A stretch of DNA of 6,061 nt from an uncultured Selenomonadales bacterium (GCA_937916025.1 CALGGX010000393.1:1-6061); one strand, 5' to 3'; counted from the first letter of the stretch, positions 1 through 6,061 are shown. Numbers and translations: made by a program. The notes: generated from the sequence alone by a model not told the origin.

Positions 1-81
1 GTTTTTGATCGGATTTTCGTAGCGCGCGATCAGATCGTCATGACGCGCCTGCCGAATCACGCTTATTTTGACCTTCTTCAT
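1..81 (-). CDS. N-terminal 27 codons of a small TIGR04076-like protein (partial)
   Basis: An ATG on the minus strand at 81-79 opens a frame that stays open to the window edge. It encodes 27 residues beginning MKKVKISVIRQ and continuing with DDLIARYENPIKN. This resembles from memory the N-terminus of the TIGR04076 family: small, roughly 100-residue Firmicutes and anaerobe proteins that begin MKKVKI.V and carry a YENP-like segment. Their biochemical function is not established. The gene starts 14 bases after the stop of the HAD phosphatase gene, in the same direction. An SD-like AGAGG lies at 90-86, four bases before the ATG, so the two genes are probably co-transcribed. The cysteine-containing core of the family lies outside the window, so the family call rests on a short match. 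Confidence 0.6.
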   Translation of the reverse strand, partial: MKKVKISVIRQARHDDLIARYENPIKN

Positions 82-95
82 ATCGCCTCTGCCTT

Positions 96-848
96 TCAGA
101 GATTGTCGAGGAGCATATCGCCGACCGAATCGTAGACTTTCCGCGCGGCATCGTGCATGAATTGCGGCGCGCGACGAACCGTAAAGCCGTTGAAATGCGT
201 GATCATCGGCAGATCGTTTTTGTCATCGCCGATCACGAGCACTTCACAGTCGCGCCAATTCATTTTGTCGAGCAAACTCTCGACGCCGAATTTTTTATCG
301 ACGGGTTTGACGTTGACATCGAGATATTGTCGATTGGGATTGCCGCCGAGCTTCGGAATTGCATTTTCGATCTCGAGCCGCGCGGAGTTGCATTGCTCAA
401 CCGTGTCGAATTTAATGCCGAACTGGACGACGTCGTTTCGATTGAGAACTTCCTCGAGCGCGATCGGCGGTATGAAGTCCAAATCCATTTCCGGGTACGG
501 GCGAATTGAGAAGCAACGCCGCTCGCAAAAACAGATCATCGGCAACTCGGAGTTTTTGATCAACGGCAAATCGATGAACTGTTGTTTCAGAGATTGCGGG
601 ATGCGCATCGACTGCAGAATGTTTCGCTCTTTATCAAAGACGACGGCTCCGTTGACGCAAATCAGAAAATCGGTCGTGATATCGTAATGCCGAAGATCGT
701 GATGGAGCATGTTGATCTCGCGTCCGGTGGCGATGCCGAACTTATTGCCGTTCGCGCGCCATTTCTGAATTGCCTTGACGGTCGCGTCGGAGATTTTTGT
801 ATTGAACGGCGCGAGCGTGCCGTCAAAGTCCGTGATTGCGATTTTCAT
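96..848 (-). CDS. Cof-type HAD-superfamily (IIB) phosphatase
   Basis: This is a complete 250-residue protein, the usual size for soluble cytosolic Cof/YidA-type sugar-phosphate or nucleotide phosphatases. The HAD motifs are intact. Motif I is DFDGT at residues 7-11, with nucleophile D7 and acid/base D9. Motif II is the ATGR segment at 40-43 (T41). Motif III is a lysine in DKKFG (K185 or K186). Motif IV is GDDKND at 207-212, which binds magnesium. The C2-type cap should lie between about residues 80 and 180. The order and spacing of these motifs support subfamily IIB, but the substrate cannot be told from sequence. The start is fixed by AGGAGG at 860-855, six bases before the ATG, and by DFDGT lying at the very N-terminus, as is usual. 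It is the first gene of a leftward unit with its own promoter (906-879). Confidence 0.93.
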   Translation of the reverse strand: MKIAITDFDGTLAPFNTKISDATVKAIQKWRANGNKFGIATGREINMLHHDLRHYDITTDFLICVNGAVVFDKERNILQSMRIPQSLKQQFIDLPLIKNSELPMICFCERRCFSIRPYPEMDLDFIPPIALEEVLNRNDVVQFGIKFDTVEQCNSARLEIENAIPKLGGNPNRQYLDVNVKPVDKKFGVESLLDKMNWRDCEVLVIGDDKNDLPMITHFNGFTVRRAPQFMHDAARKVYDSVGDMLLDNL

Positions 849-878
849 GTCGAGCCTCCTCGGAGCGTTTTCGGCGAT

Positions 879-906
879 ATTATCACCGGCGGCGGCAATT
901 TGTCAA
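879..906 (-). promoter_or_regulatory. Leftward housekeeping-sigma promoter for the HAD phosphatase gene
   Basis: Read on the minus strand, a perfect TTGACA -35 box lies at 906-901. A 16-base spacer follows, then GATAAT at 884-879 as the -10 box (five of six consensus bases). Transcription should start near position 872, giving a leader of about 24 bases that contains the AGGAGG SD. No operator is evident. Confidence 0.75.
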
Positions 907-935
907 CGGCGGAGTACCGGGCACGTTTTTTCAAC

Positions 936-964
936 TTGACACTTCGCCGCCGCTGCAATACAAT
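936..964 (+). promoter_or_regulatory. Rightward housekeeping-sigma promoter for the 87-residue gene and radA
   Basis: TTGACA at 936-941 is followed by a 17-base spacer and TACAAT at 959-964, five of six bases of the -10 consensus at ideal spacing. The start of transcription is expected near 971, just before the GAGGAGGT SD at 978-985. The leader is too short to hold a riboswitch. The -35 boxes of this promoter and the leftward one are 29 bases apart and face away from each other. Confidence 0.82.
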
Positions 965-993
965 TTATCGAAACAACGAGGAGGTATAATCGA

Positions 994-1257
994 ATGAATC
1001 CTGTAATCGAACGACTCGTGAATGAAAAAGTCGAAGCGGCTTTTGCGAATTCCGAGCATCCGAAAAAATTCTTCATCACCGAAAACGGTCGCGGCGTGGT
1101 GGACGGCGGCGATCTCTACAATGCCGTGCTCAACGATGCCGTCTCGGTCATGAAAGTCGCGCTTGCGGAAGTTCTTTCCGAGATCGTCAGCACGCAACCG
1201 CGTCAACAGCCCGAACCGAAAGCCGCTCCTCAAACCGTCGGCAGAGCCAAAAAGTGA
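994..1257 (+). CDS. Hypothetical 87-residue protein, translationally coupled to radA
   Basis: I do not recognise this family. The gene is supported by an excellent SD (GAGGAGGT, 978-985, eight bases before ATG), a strong promoter just upstream, and an overlap of its TGA stop with the GTG start of radA (GTGA at 1254-1257). The protein has an amphipathic, charged start (residues 2-18), a middle segment KKFFITENGRG at 24-34, and a probable helix at about 40-66 (DLYNAVLNDAV onward). Its tail, 67-87, is rich in proline, glutamine, arginine and lysine and is probably disordered. It has no signal peptide, membrane segment or cysteines. The overlap means radA translation probably depends on ribosomes finishing this gene, so it may be a small accessory to RadA or merely a leader gene. 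Its function is unknown. Confidence 0.82.
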   Translation: MNPVIERLVNEKVEAAFANSEHPKKFFITENGRGVVDGGDLYNAVLNDAVSVMKVALAEVLSEIVSTQPRQQPEPKAAPQTVGRAKK

Positions 1258-2612
1258 AGCGCACCTCCGCTTACGTTTGCGCCGAATGCGGATATCAATC
1301 GACGAAGTGGCTCGGCAAATGCCCTTCGTGCGGCAATTGGAATTGTTTCGAGGAGCGCGCGGTCGAGCGCGAGAGTAATCAATCGAGAAGTTTTGGCGAG
1401 ATGCCGAAACCGATCGGCGAGATCGATCTCAATGACGCGCCGCGAATTCCTTCCGGCTCCGGCGAACTCGATCGAGTGCTCGGCGGCGGCTTCGTGCAGA
1501 GTTCTGTCGTGTTGATGGCGGGCGCGCCCGGTATCGGCAAGTCGAGTCTCGCGTTGAAAGTCGCCTCGACTATCGCCGAAGGCGGCTCGAAAACTCTATA
1601 CATCTCGGCGGAAGAGTCCGCCGCGCAAATCAAAATGCGCGCCAATCGCATTACTGCAATCGCGGAAAATCTCTACGTGTCGACGCAGAATGAACTCGAG
1701 CGCATTTTTTCTTCGATCGGCAATTTGAAACCGGAATTCGTCGTCGTCGACTCGATACAAACCGTTTTCAAATCGACGGTCGATTCTTCGGCGGGTAATG
1801 TCGCTCAAATCCGAGAGTGCGCCGCCGATTTTTTGCGCCTTGCAAAGTCGAAAGACGTGACGATCTGCCTGATCGGACATGTGACGAAAGACGGCTCGCT
1901 CGCCGGTCCGCGCGTGCTCGAGCATCTCGTCGACACGGTTTTACTGTTCGAGGGGCAGCAGGCGGCGGACTTGAGAATCTTGCGCGCGATCAAAAATCGC
2001 TTCGGCGCGACTTCGGAGATCGGTTTGTTTGAAATGCGGCAGGAAGGGTTATTCGATCTGCCGGACGCGTCGAGTATTTTCCTGCCCGATCATCCCGACG
2101 ACATCGGCAGCGTGGTTTTTCCGACGGTCGAAGGCTCGCGCGCGTTGCTCGTCGAAATTCAGGCGTTGGTGGCAAAGACATCGATCATGCCGCCGCGCCG
2201 CACGTCAGACTCGATCGACATAAAAAAAATACAATTGCTGTTGGCGGTTCTCGAAAAGCGATTGCGCCTTCCACTCGGCAATTGCGATGTATTTCTGAAG
2301 ACGGCGGGCGACATCAAAATCGACGAACCGGCGGCGGACTTGCCGATTGCGATCTGTCTGGCGTCGAGCTTCGGCAATCTCTCGATCCTGCCGAAATGCA
2401 TTTTCTTCGGCGAAGTCGGCTTGGCGGGCGAGCTCCGCGCGGTGCATTTTGCGCGGCAACGACTCTACGAAGCAAAACGACTCGGTTTCGAGAACGCGAT
2501 CGTTCCGATCAAAAATGCGGCGGAAGTCGAATCACTCGAACTCGGAATGAGTTTGCATCCGGTCTCGACATTGCGCGACGCATTCAAAGCCGCTTTTCCG
2601 AAAAAAACTTGA
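1254..2612 (+). CDS. radA: DNA repair and recombination protein RadA (Sms)
   Basis: This 452-residue protein matches the usual RadA/Sms length. RadA is a RecA-like ATPase with a Lon-like C-terminal domain. It drives branch migration of recombination intermediates in repair, and in Streptococcus pneumoniae it extends D-loops during natural transformation. All hallmarks are visible. A C4 zinc finger uses C9, C12, C23 and C26. Walker A is GAPGIGKS at 90-97. Walker B is VVVDS at 163-167. The RadA-specific KNRFG motif is at 247-251. The Lon-like domain covers about 290-452, with DEPAADL at 357-363 and FGEVGLAGEL at 385-394; it lacks the Lon catalytic serine context, as is normal for RadA. The start is GTG at 1254: the next in-frame methionine is residue 50, beyond the zinc finger. 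No strong SD precedes it, consistent with coupling to the upstream gene. I see no terminator after it. Confidence 0.97.
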   Translation: MKRTSAYVCAECGYQSTKWLGKCPSCGNWNCFEERAVERESNQSRSFGEMPKPIGEIDLNDAPRIPSGSGELDRVLGGGFVQSSVVLMAGAPGIGKSSLALKVASTIAEGGSKTLYISAEESAAQIKMRANRITAIAENLYVSTQNELERIFSSIGNLKPEFVVVDSIQTVFKSTVDSSAGNVAQIRECAADFLRLAKSKDVTICLIGHVTKDGSLAGPRVLEHLVDTVLLFEGQQAADLRILRAIKNRFGATSEIGLFEMRQEGLFDLPDASSIFLPDHPDDIGSVVFPTVEGSRALLVEIQALVAKTSIMPPRRTSDSIDIKKIQLLLAVLEKRLRLPLGNCDVFLKTAGDIKIDEPAADLPIAICLASSFGNLSILPKCIFFGEVGLAGELRAVHFARQRLYEAKRLGFENAIVPIKNAAEVESLELGMSLHPVSTLRDAFKAAFPKKT

Positions 2613-2629
2613 TCGCGCGAAAAAAATTA

Positions 2630-2657
2630 TTGACAATCGTCGCGCGTCTGATATAAT
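2630..2657 (+). promoter_or_regulatory. Consensus extended -10 promoter for tRNA-Gln (and possibly comEC)
   Basis: A perfect TTGACA -35 box (2630-2635), a 16-base spacer and a perfect TATAAT -10 box (2652-2657) lie 35 bases before the tRNA. A TGA directly before the -10 box also makes the extended TGn motif. Transcription should start near 2664. This is the strongest promoter in the window, as expected for a stable RNA gene. It is the only one visible between radA and comEC. Confidence 0.87.
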
Positions 2658-2692
2658 TACCAATGTTTTTAAAATGTAAGCCTGTGTTGCTC

Positions 2693-2768
2693 AGGGGCGT
2701 AGCCAAGCGGCTAAGGCTCCGGACTCTGAATCCGGCATGCGTTGGTTCGAATCCAGCCGCCCCTGCCA
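2693..2768 (+). tRNA. tRNA-Gln (anticodon CTG), CCA encoded
   Basis: The 76-base sequence folds into a full cloverleaf. The acceptor stem AGGGGCG (2693-2699) pairs perfectly with CGCCCCT (2758-2764), followed by discriminator G2765 and a genome-encoded CCA. The D stem is GCC/GGC (2702-2704 with 2715-2717) with a ten-base loop. The anticodon stem CCGGA/TCCGG (2719-2723 with 2731-2735) holds the loop CTCTGAA, placing anticodon CTG at 2726-2728, which reads the glutamine codon CAG. The variable loop is five bases. The T stem GTTGG/CCAGC (2741-2745 with 2753-2757) has the canonical loop TTCGAAT. The first acceptor pair is A1-U72, whereas most bacterial tRNA-Gln have U1-A72, and the D loop has one base more than E. 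coli tRNA-Gln. Confidence 0.96.
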
Positions 2769-2790
2769 ATTGAAATTAATGCCAAGTGAA
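2764..2790 (+). repeat. Short imperfect direct repeat at the tRNA 3' end
   Basis: TGCCAATTGAA (2764-2774), which begins in the last five bases of the tRNA, recurs as TGCCAAGTGAA (2780-2790), identical at 10 of 11 positions with starts 16 bases apart. It fills the gap before comEC, and the second copy supplies the weak SD-like AAGTGA of that gene. It may be a chance or slippage duplication. No integrase or second tRNA fragment is present to suggest an attachment site. Confidence 0.4.
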
Positions 2791-2795
2791 TATAA

Positions 2796-5162
2796 ATGTG
2801 TCAACGTCAAGAGTTATTTCTGAACTGTCTGCTTGCGGCAATCGCGGCAGGCATTTTTTGTGCTCAAAATTATTCGCCGCCGCTCCGAATTCTTTTTCCG
2901 CTCGCGTTGAGCACTTTTGCAATCTCCGCCGTCGCTCTGCATTGGCGAAAATTCACCTCCGCCGCCTTCATCATTCTCTTCTTCGCAATCGGCATGCTCC
3001 GCTTTCAAGCCGTCGATTTGTTGCCGAACTCGGATATATCAAACTTCGCCGACGGACGCGAGCTTTTGATAAACGGCAGAATTGTCGACGCGCCGGATTT
3101 TGAACCGATTGATCTCAATTCATATCGAGTACGTTTCAATGTCGAAGTCGACTCCGTCAAAACCGCCGAAGGCGAATTTCATGCGAGCGGCAAAGTCCGA
3201 ATCACGGCGAAAAGTTCCAAACTGCCGTCCGCGCGCATCGACGATCACATTTCCGCCTTCGGCAAACTCTCGCGTCCGATCAATTACAATAATCCGGGGC
3301 AGATCGACACCGTCAATTTGCTGAAAACGGACGGGATCACCGCGCGCATGGTCGTCTCGAAATCAAACGTCCGAATCGAGTCGATCGACGACGGCTCGCT
3401 CGCGACGCTCTTTTTCCGAGCAATGGCTGATGTTCGTCAACATTATCGGGAATTGCTCGATCAATCGATGCCGACAACCGATGCGGCGGCGATTTTTGCA
3501 ATGCTGTTCGGCGGCTACGGCGGCTTGCGCAAGGAACTCATCGACGCGTTCACGACTGTCGGACTCGTGCACATACTCTCCGTTTCCGGCTCGCATATCT
3601 CGATCCTCGCCGCCGCCGCGGGAGCTCTTGCCGCAATTCTGAAACTCCGCCGCGCATGGAAGTTTGCGCTCGGCTTTATTCTCATCGTCTCTTACGCCGT
3701 GCTGTCTGGGTGCGTGCCGCCCGTCATTCGCTCTGCCGCCACAGGCTGTTTGACATTCTTCGCGCTCGCCTTCGGCTGCCAACGCGAGGCGAAACGACTG
3801 TTGACAATCACCGCCATGCTCATGCTCCTGCACAATCCGCTGTTGCTGTTTCATATCAGCTTCCAATTGTCGATGACGGCGACGGCGGGCATTTTGTATC
3901 TCGCGCCGCCGCTCAATCGCGCGCTCGAGCGTTTCAATCCCGACAACAAAAAAATCCGCGCGGCGATGATCACGTCAATCGCTTGCACTCTCGGCGCAAC
4001 GATTATGCCGCAACCGGTCGTCGCGTGGTATTTCAATCAGCTCTCGATCAGCTCGTTGCTCGCAAACCTGATCGTCACGCCGATTCTCGAGTTCATCATA
4101 GTCGTCGGACTCGCCGCCGGATTGATTGCCTTCATTCTGCCGCCGCTCGCGAAATTGATCTGCGTCGGCTTGAGTCTGTTGTTCGGCGCGGCTTACGAAT
4201 TGACGGCGTTGATTGCGAAACTGCCCGCGTCGAGCGTCTTCTTCCCGACATTGCAACCGCTCGCCGCCGCTTTGTATTACATCGCGATCTTCGCATTCCT
4301 GCATTTCAATCACCGACGCGTTTTGATTGCAAAGATCGTCGTCGGAGTGATTGCGATCGGCGTGATGATCAATCAAATCGATCGCGGCGGGGAGCTCGAA
4401 GTGCACTTCATCGACGTGCATCAAGGCGATTGCGCGCTGGTGATTACGCCGCATCGACATGCGTTTTTGATCGACACGGGCGGCGTTCGCGAGCAGGCTT
4501 TCGATATCGGCGGGCGAGTCGTCGTGCCGTACTTGAAACATTTCGGCGTGCGGCAACTCGATTGCATTTTTTTGACGCATTCGCATGAGGATCATTGCGC
4601 CGCCGTCGGCTCGATCTTGCAAACAATTCCCGTCGATCGCATCATCACTTCTTGCGAGCCGAAGCAATTCTACGCCGACTCTTTCGGCATGTCCGATCAA
4701 GACGCCAAACTCGACGTGCTCCGCGCGGCTGTCGAAGGCGAGATTTTCAACATCGACGGCGTCTCGATTGAGGTGATTTATGCTCCCGAGTTCAACGGAA
4801 ATATCGGCGGCAACGAGTTCTCGAATGTTTATCGCGTGAGTTTCGGGAATGCGTCGTTTTTATTCACGGGCGATCTCGAAGTCGACGGCGAGAAGCGATT
4901 GCTCGATCGGAATATCAAGAGCACGGTGCTGAAGGTGGGGCATCACGGCTCGATGACTTCTTCGAGTGAGGAGTTCATCCGCGCGGTTGAGCCGAGGTAT
5001 GCGGTGTTCTGTGTCGGTGCGGATAATCGCTTTGAACACCCGCGATCGAAGATAGTCGAACGGTTTGCAGCGGCGGGCGTTTCGATCAAGCGCACGGATT
5101 TGGACGGCGCGATCGTCTTCTCGACCGACGGCAGCCAACTTCGAGTTTCAACTTACAAATGA
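2796..5162 (+). CDS. comEC: ComEC/Rec2-type DNA-uptake channel protein
   Basis: This 788-residue membrane protein has the full ComEC architecture. ComEC carries single-stranded transforming DNA across the cytoplasmic membrane during natural competence. Hydrophobic segments lie at about 8-24, 30-50 and 55-70. An OB-fold-like (DUF4131) extracytoplasmic region follows at about 80-195. The Competence domain begins near 230, with GGLRKEL at 242-248 and HILSVSGSHIS at 259-269, and continues as many hydrophobic segments to about 525. A C-terminal metallo-beta-lactamase-like domain (about 533-788) has DVHQGD at 540-545, IDTGG at 559-563, HSHEDH at 595-600, TGDLE at 691-695, HHGS at 716-719 and EHP at 747-749. 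The putative metal ligands are therefore intact, as in ComEC proteins thought to degrade the non-transported strand. The ATG at 2796 has only a weak SD-like AAGTGA (2784-2789). It is probably transcribed from the tRNA promoter. The gene can also be retained in species not known to be competent. Confidence 0.95.
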   Translation: MCQRQELFLNCLLAAIAAGIFCAQNYSPPLRILFPLALSTFAISAVALHWRKFTSAAFIILFFAIGMLRFQAVDLLPNSDISNFADGRELLINGRIVDAPDFEPIDLNSYRVRFNVEVDSVKTAEGEFHASGKVRITAKSSKLPSARIDDHISAFGKLSRPINYNNPGQIDTVNLLKTDGITARMVVSKSNVRIESIDDGSLATLFFRAMADVRQHYRELLDQSMPTTDAAAIFAMLFGGYGGLRKELIDAFTTVGLVHILSVSGSHISILAAAAGALAAILKLRRAWKFALGFILIVSYAVLSGCVPPVIRSAATGCLTFFALAFGCQREAKRLLTITAMLMLLHNPLLLFHISFQLSMTATAGILYLAPPLNRALERFNPDNKKIRAAMITSIACTLGATIMPQPVVAWYFNQLSISSLLANLIVTPILEFIIVVGLAAGLIAFILPPLAKLICVGLSLLFGAAYELTALIAKLPASSVFFPTLQPLAAALYYIAIFAFLHFNHRRVLIAKIVVGVIAIGVMINQIDRGGELEVHFIDVHQGDCALVITPHRHAFLIDTGGVREQAFDIGGRVVVPYLKHFGVRQLDCIFLTHSHEDHCAAVGSILQTIPVDRIITSCEPKQFYADSFGMSDQDAKLDVLRAAVEGEIFNIDGVSIEVIYAPEFNGNIGGNEFSNVYRVSFGNASFLFTGDLEVDGEKRLLDRNIKSTVLKVGHHGSMTSSSEEFIRAVEPRYAVFCVGADNRFEHPRSKIVERFAAAGVSIKRTDLDGAIVFSTDGSQLRVSTYK

Positions 5163-5167
5163 GGTGA
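5160..5167 (+). promoter_or_regulatory. SD of the downstream gene overlapping the comEC stop codon
   Basis: The comEC stop TGA (5160-5162) is embedded in TGAGGTGA, whose GAGGTGA (5161-5167) closely complements the 3' end of 16S rRNA and sits four bases before the ATG at 5172. Ribosomes terminating comEC would end on this SD, favouring coupled translation of the next gene. This site fixes the start of the partial gene at 5172. Confidence 0.8.
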
Positions 5168-5171
5168 TTCC

Positions 5172-6061
5172 ATGTCGAAAACATTGCTTGAAACACTCGC
5201 CGATTGTGCGACCGAAGAAGACGTCAAGTTCTCGTTCCTGAAGTTCTTCGCATTGAAACCCGACAGTCGCAAGCACGTCGATTTCTATTCGCGGCAAATT
5301 CTCTTCGAGTTTAAACTCGGCGGCGAGTTCTCGAACATTCAACGCCGCGCCCGTGCTTTCGCTCAATCCGTCTATTACATTCGCCGCATGATCCTCGACA
5401 CCGACGACCGCACTCCGAGCGAACATCTTGCCGTCGTCGATAAAATATCCGCCGCAATCATCCCAACCGAACCGCTCGTCCGTTACTGCCGCGATCGCAA
5501 TTTCGATTGGGACCTCGCTCCGAGCACTCCGTGCAAGAAATTGATCGCCGCACTCGCCGCCGATCCGATCGTTCGTGATTGCCGCGTCTTCGACTTCCGC
5601 ATCGACATCGACGCCGAACATTTCTCCGATCTGATCCGAAAAAAGATGCTGAACATCGATCAGCCCGTCCGAGTGCCGAAAGAGATCAACGAAAACAATT
5701 TCTACAGCGTCTTCGAGGAGTGGAACAAACTCTTCGGCGCGTATGTTGCCAATTCGCATAAGCCGTCCGAGTATTTCCTTACCGATATCGAGCGCGGGCG
5801 GAGTTCAGTCATCGACGACGCAAAAACCGTGCTGTTTCGATTGCACGATGGTCAGACGATCGAAAAGCGCATGCCGATCGATTATTACAAGCCGTTCTGG
5901 TCGAAACACGAGAAAGTGTCCGACGCGCGCACGATGCTCGTAATTCGCCAGCGCATGGATCGCATGACGACGATCGAGTTGCGTCGGTTCACGGGCGAGT
6001 TTTTCACGCCGATCGAGCATGCGCGCAAAGCACTGGAATATCTCGCGCGGGTGATCGGCGA
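5172..6061 (+). CDS. Putative restriction endonuclease-methyltransferase fusion, N-terminal part (partial)
   Basis: An open frame of 296 codons runs from this ATG off the window edge with no stop, behind a strong SD and nine bases after comEC. Near the N-terminus, VDFYS (D37) is followed by FEFKLGG with E46 and K48. A helix-like stretch containing Q57 comes next. This D-x8-E-x-K spacing is the PD-(D/E)XK nuclease pattern, so residues of about 15-75 may be an endonuclease domain. A middle region (about 80-260) is unassigned. At the end, TGEFFTP (274-280) followed by a helix-like segment matches the G-x-FFTP motif that precedes the SAM-binding core of N6-adenine methyltransferases in Type I and Type IIG enzymes. 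The SAM-binding and NPPY motifs would lie beyond 6061 and cannot be seen. A combined cleavage and methylation polypeptide of Type IIG kind is the best reading. A solitary methyltransferase with a degenerate nuclease domain is the alternative. Confidence 0.65.
   Translation, partial: MSKTLLETLADCATEEDVKFSFLKFFALKPDSRKHVDFYSRQILFEFKLGGEFSNIQRRARAFAQSVYYIRRMILDTDDRTPSEHLAVVDKISAAIIPTEPLVRYCRDRNFDWDLAPSTPCKKLIAALAADPIVRDCRVFDFRIDIDAEHFSDLIRKKMLNIDQPVRVPKEINENNFYSVFEEWNKLFGAYVANSHKPSEYFLTDIERGRSSVIDDAKTVLFRLHDGQTIEKRMPIDYYKPFWSKHEKVSDARTMLVIRQRMDRMTTIELRRFTGEFFTPIEHARKALEYLARVIG

Noticed and set aside
985..990. TATAAT directly before the 87-residue gene as a second -10 box
   Set aside because: It overlaps the end of the SD and would place the transcript start at or inside the ATG. 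The TTGACA-17-TACAAT promoter upstream explains expression better.
2613..2647. Inverted CGCGCGA / TCGCGCG pair (2614-2620 with 2640-2646) as a radA terminator
   Set aside because: The loop of 19 bases holds the tRNA -35 box and no T-run follows the second arm, so it does not look like an intrinsic terminator. CG-alternating runs are self-complementary and arise easily in this sequence.
3656..4588. Long open frame of 310 codons within comEC in another forward frame
   Set aside because: It is very rich in arginine and has no recognisable motif, while the overlapping frame carries all ComEC motifs. It is a shadow of the codon bias of comEC.
5148..5759. Minus-strand open frame of 203 codons opposite the restriction-like gene
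   Set aside because: It has no SD or promoter that I can see and no recognisable family. The opposing plus frame has a strong SD, 296 uninterrupted codons and enzyme-like motifs.
2693..6061. A tRNA-anchored genomic island containing comEC and the restriction-like gene
   Set aside because: No integrase, clear repeated tRNA end at the far side, or change in base composition is visible, and comEC is normally a core gene. The far end lies outside the window, so this cannot be supported.

Overview
The window suggests a bacterial chromosome segment, moderately GC-rich and densely coded. The strong Shine-Dalgarno (SD) sequences (AGGAGG, GAGGAGGT, GAGGTGA), near-perfect housekeeping-sigma promoters and the protein families point to a Firmicutes-type organism, perhaps a Negativicutes relative. 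The lineage is inference: there is no rRNA or taxon-specific marker to settle it.

Layout. Positions 1-848 are on the minus strand. A Cof-type HAD phosphatase (96-848) is followed 14 bases downstream by the start of a small protein resembling the TIGR04076 family (81 down to the window edge). Positions 849-993 are a divergent intergenic region with two outward-facing promoters, each with a perfect TTGACA -35 box. The rightward one opens an operon of an unrecognised 87-residue protein (994-1257) and radA (1254-2612), whose GTG start overlaps the stop of the small gene. A very strong promoter (2630-2657) then drives a tRNA-Gln(CTG) gene (2693-2768). Only 27 bases later comes comEC (2796-5162), with no promoter or terminator visible in between. 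Nine bases after comEC, with its SD overlapping the comEC stop codon, an open frame begins that runs off the window (5172-6061, 296 codons). It has a PD-(D/E)XK-like nuclease pattern near its N-terminus and a GEFFTP motif like those just ahead of adenine-methyltransferase domains, so it is probably the front part of a fused restriction-methylation enzyme.

How the genes fit together. RadA (branch migration and recombination, including of transforming DNA in some species) and ComEC (the inner-membrane DNA-uptake channel) handle incoming single-stranded DNA. A putative self/non-self DNA enzyme directly behind comEC makes the right half look like a DNA uptake, recombination and discrimination neighbourhood. 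The families are well supported by motifs; the functional link is inference. No mobile element, CRISPR array or integrase is visible, and no stretch longer than 300 bases lacks a gene.
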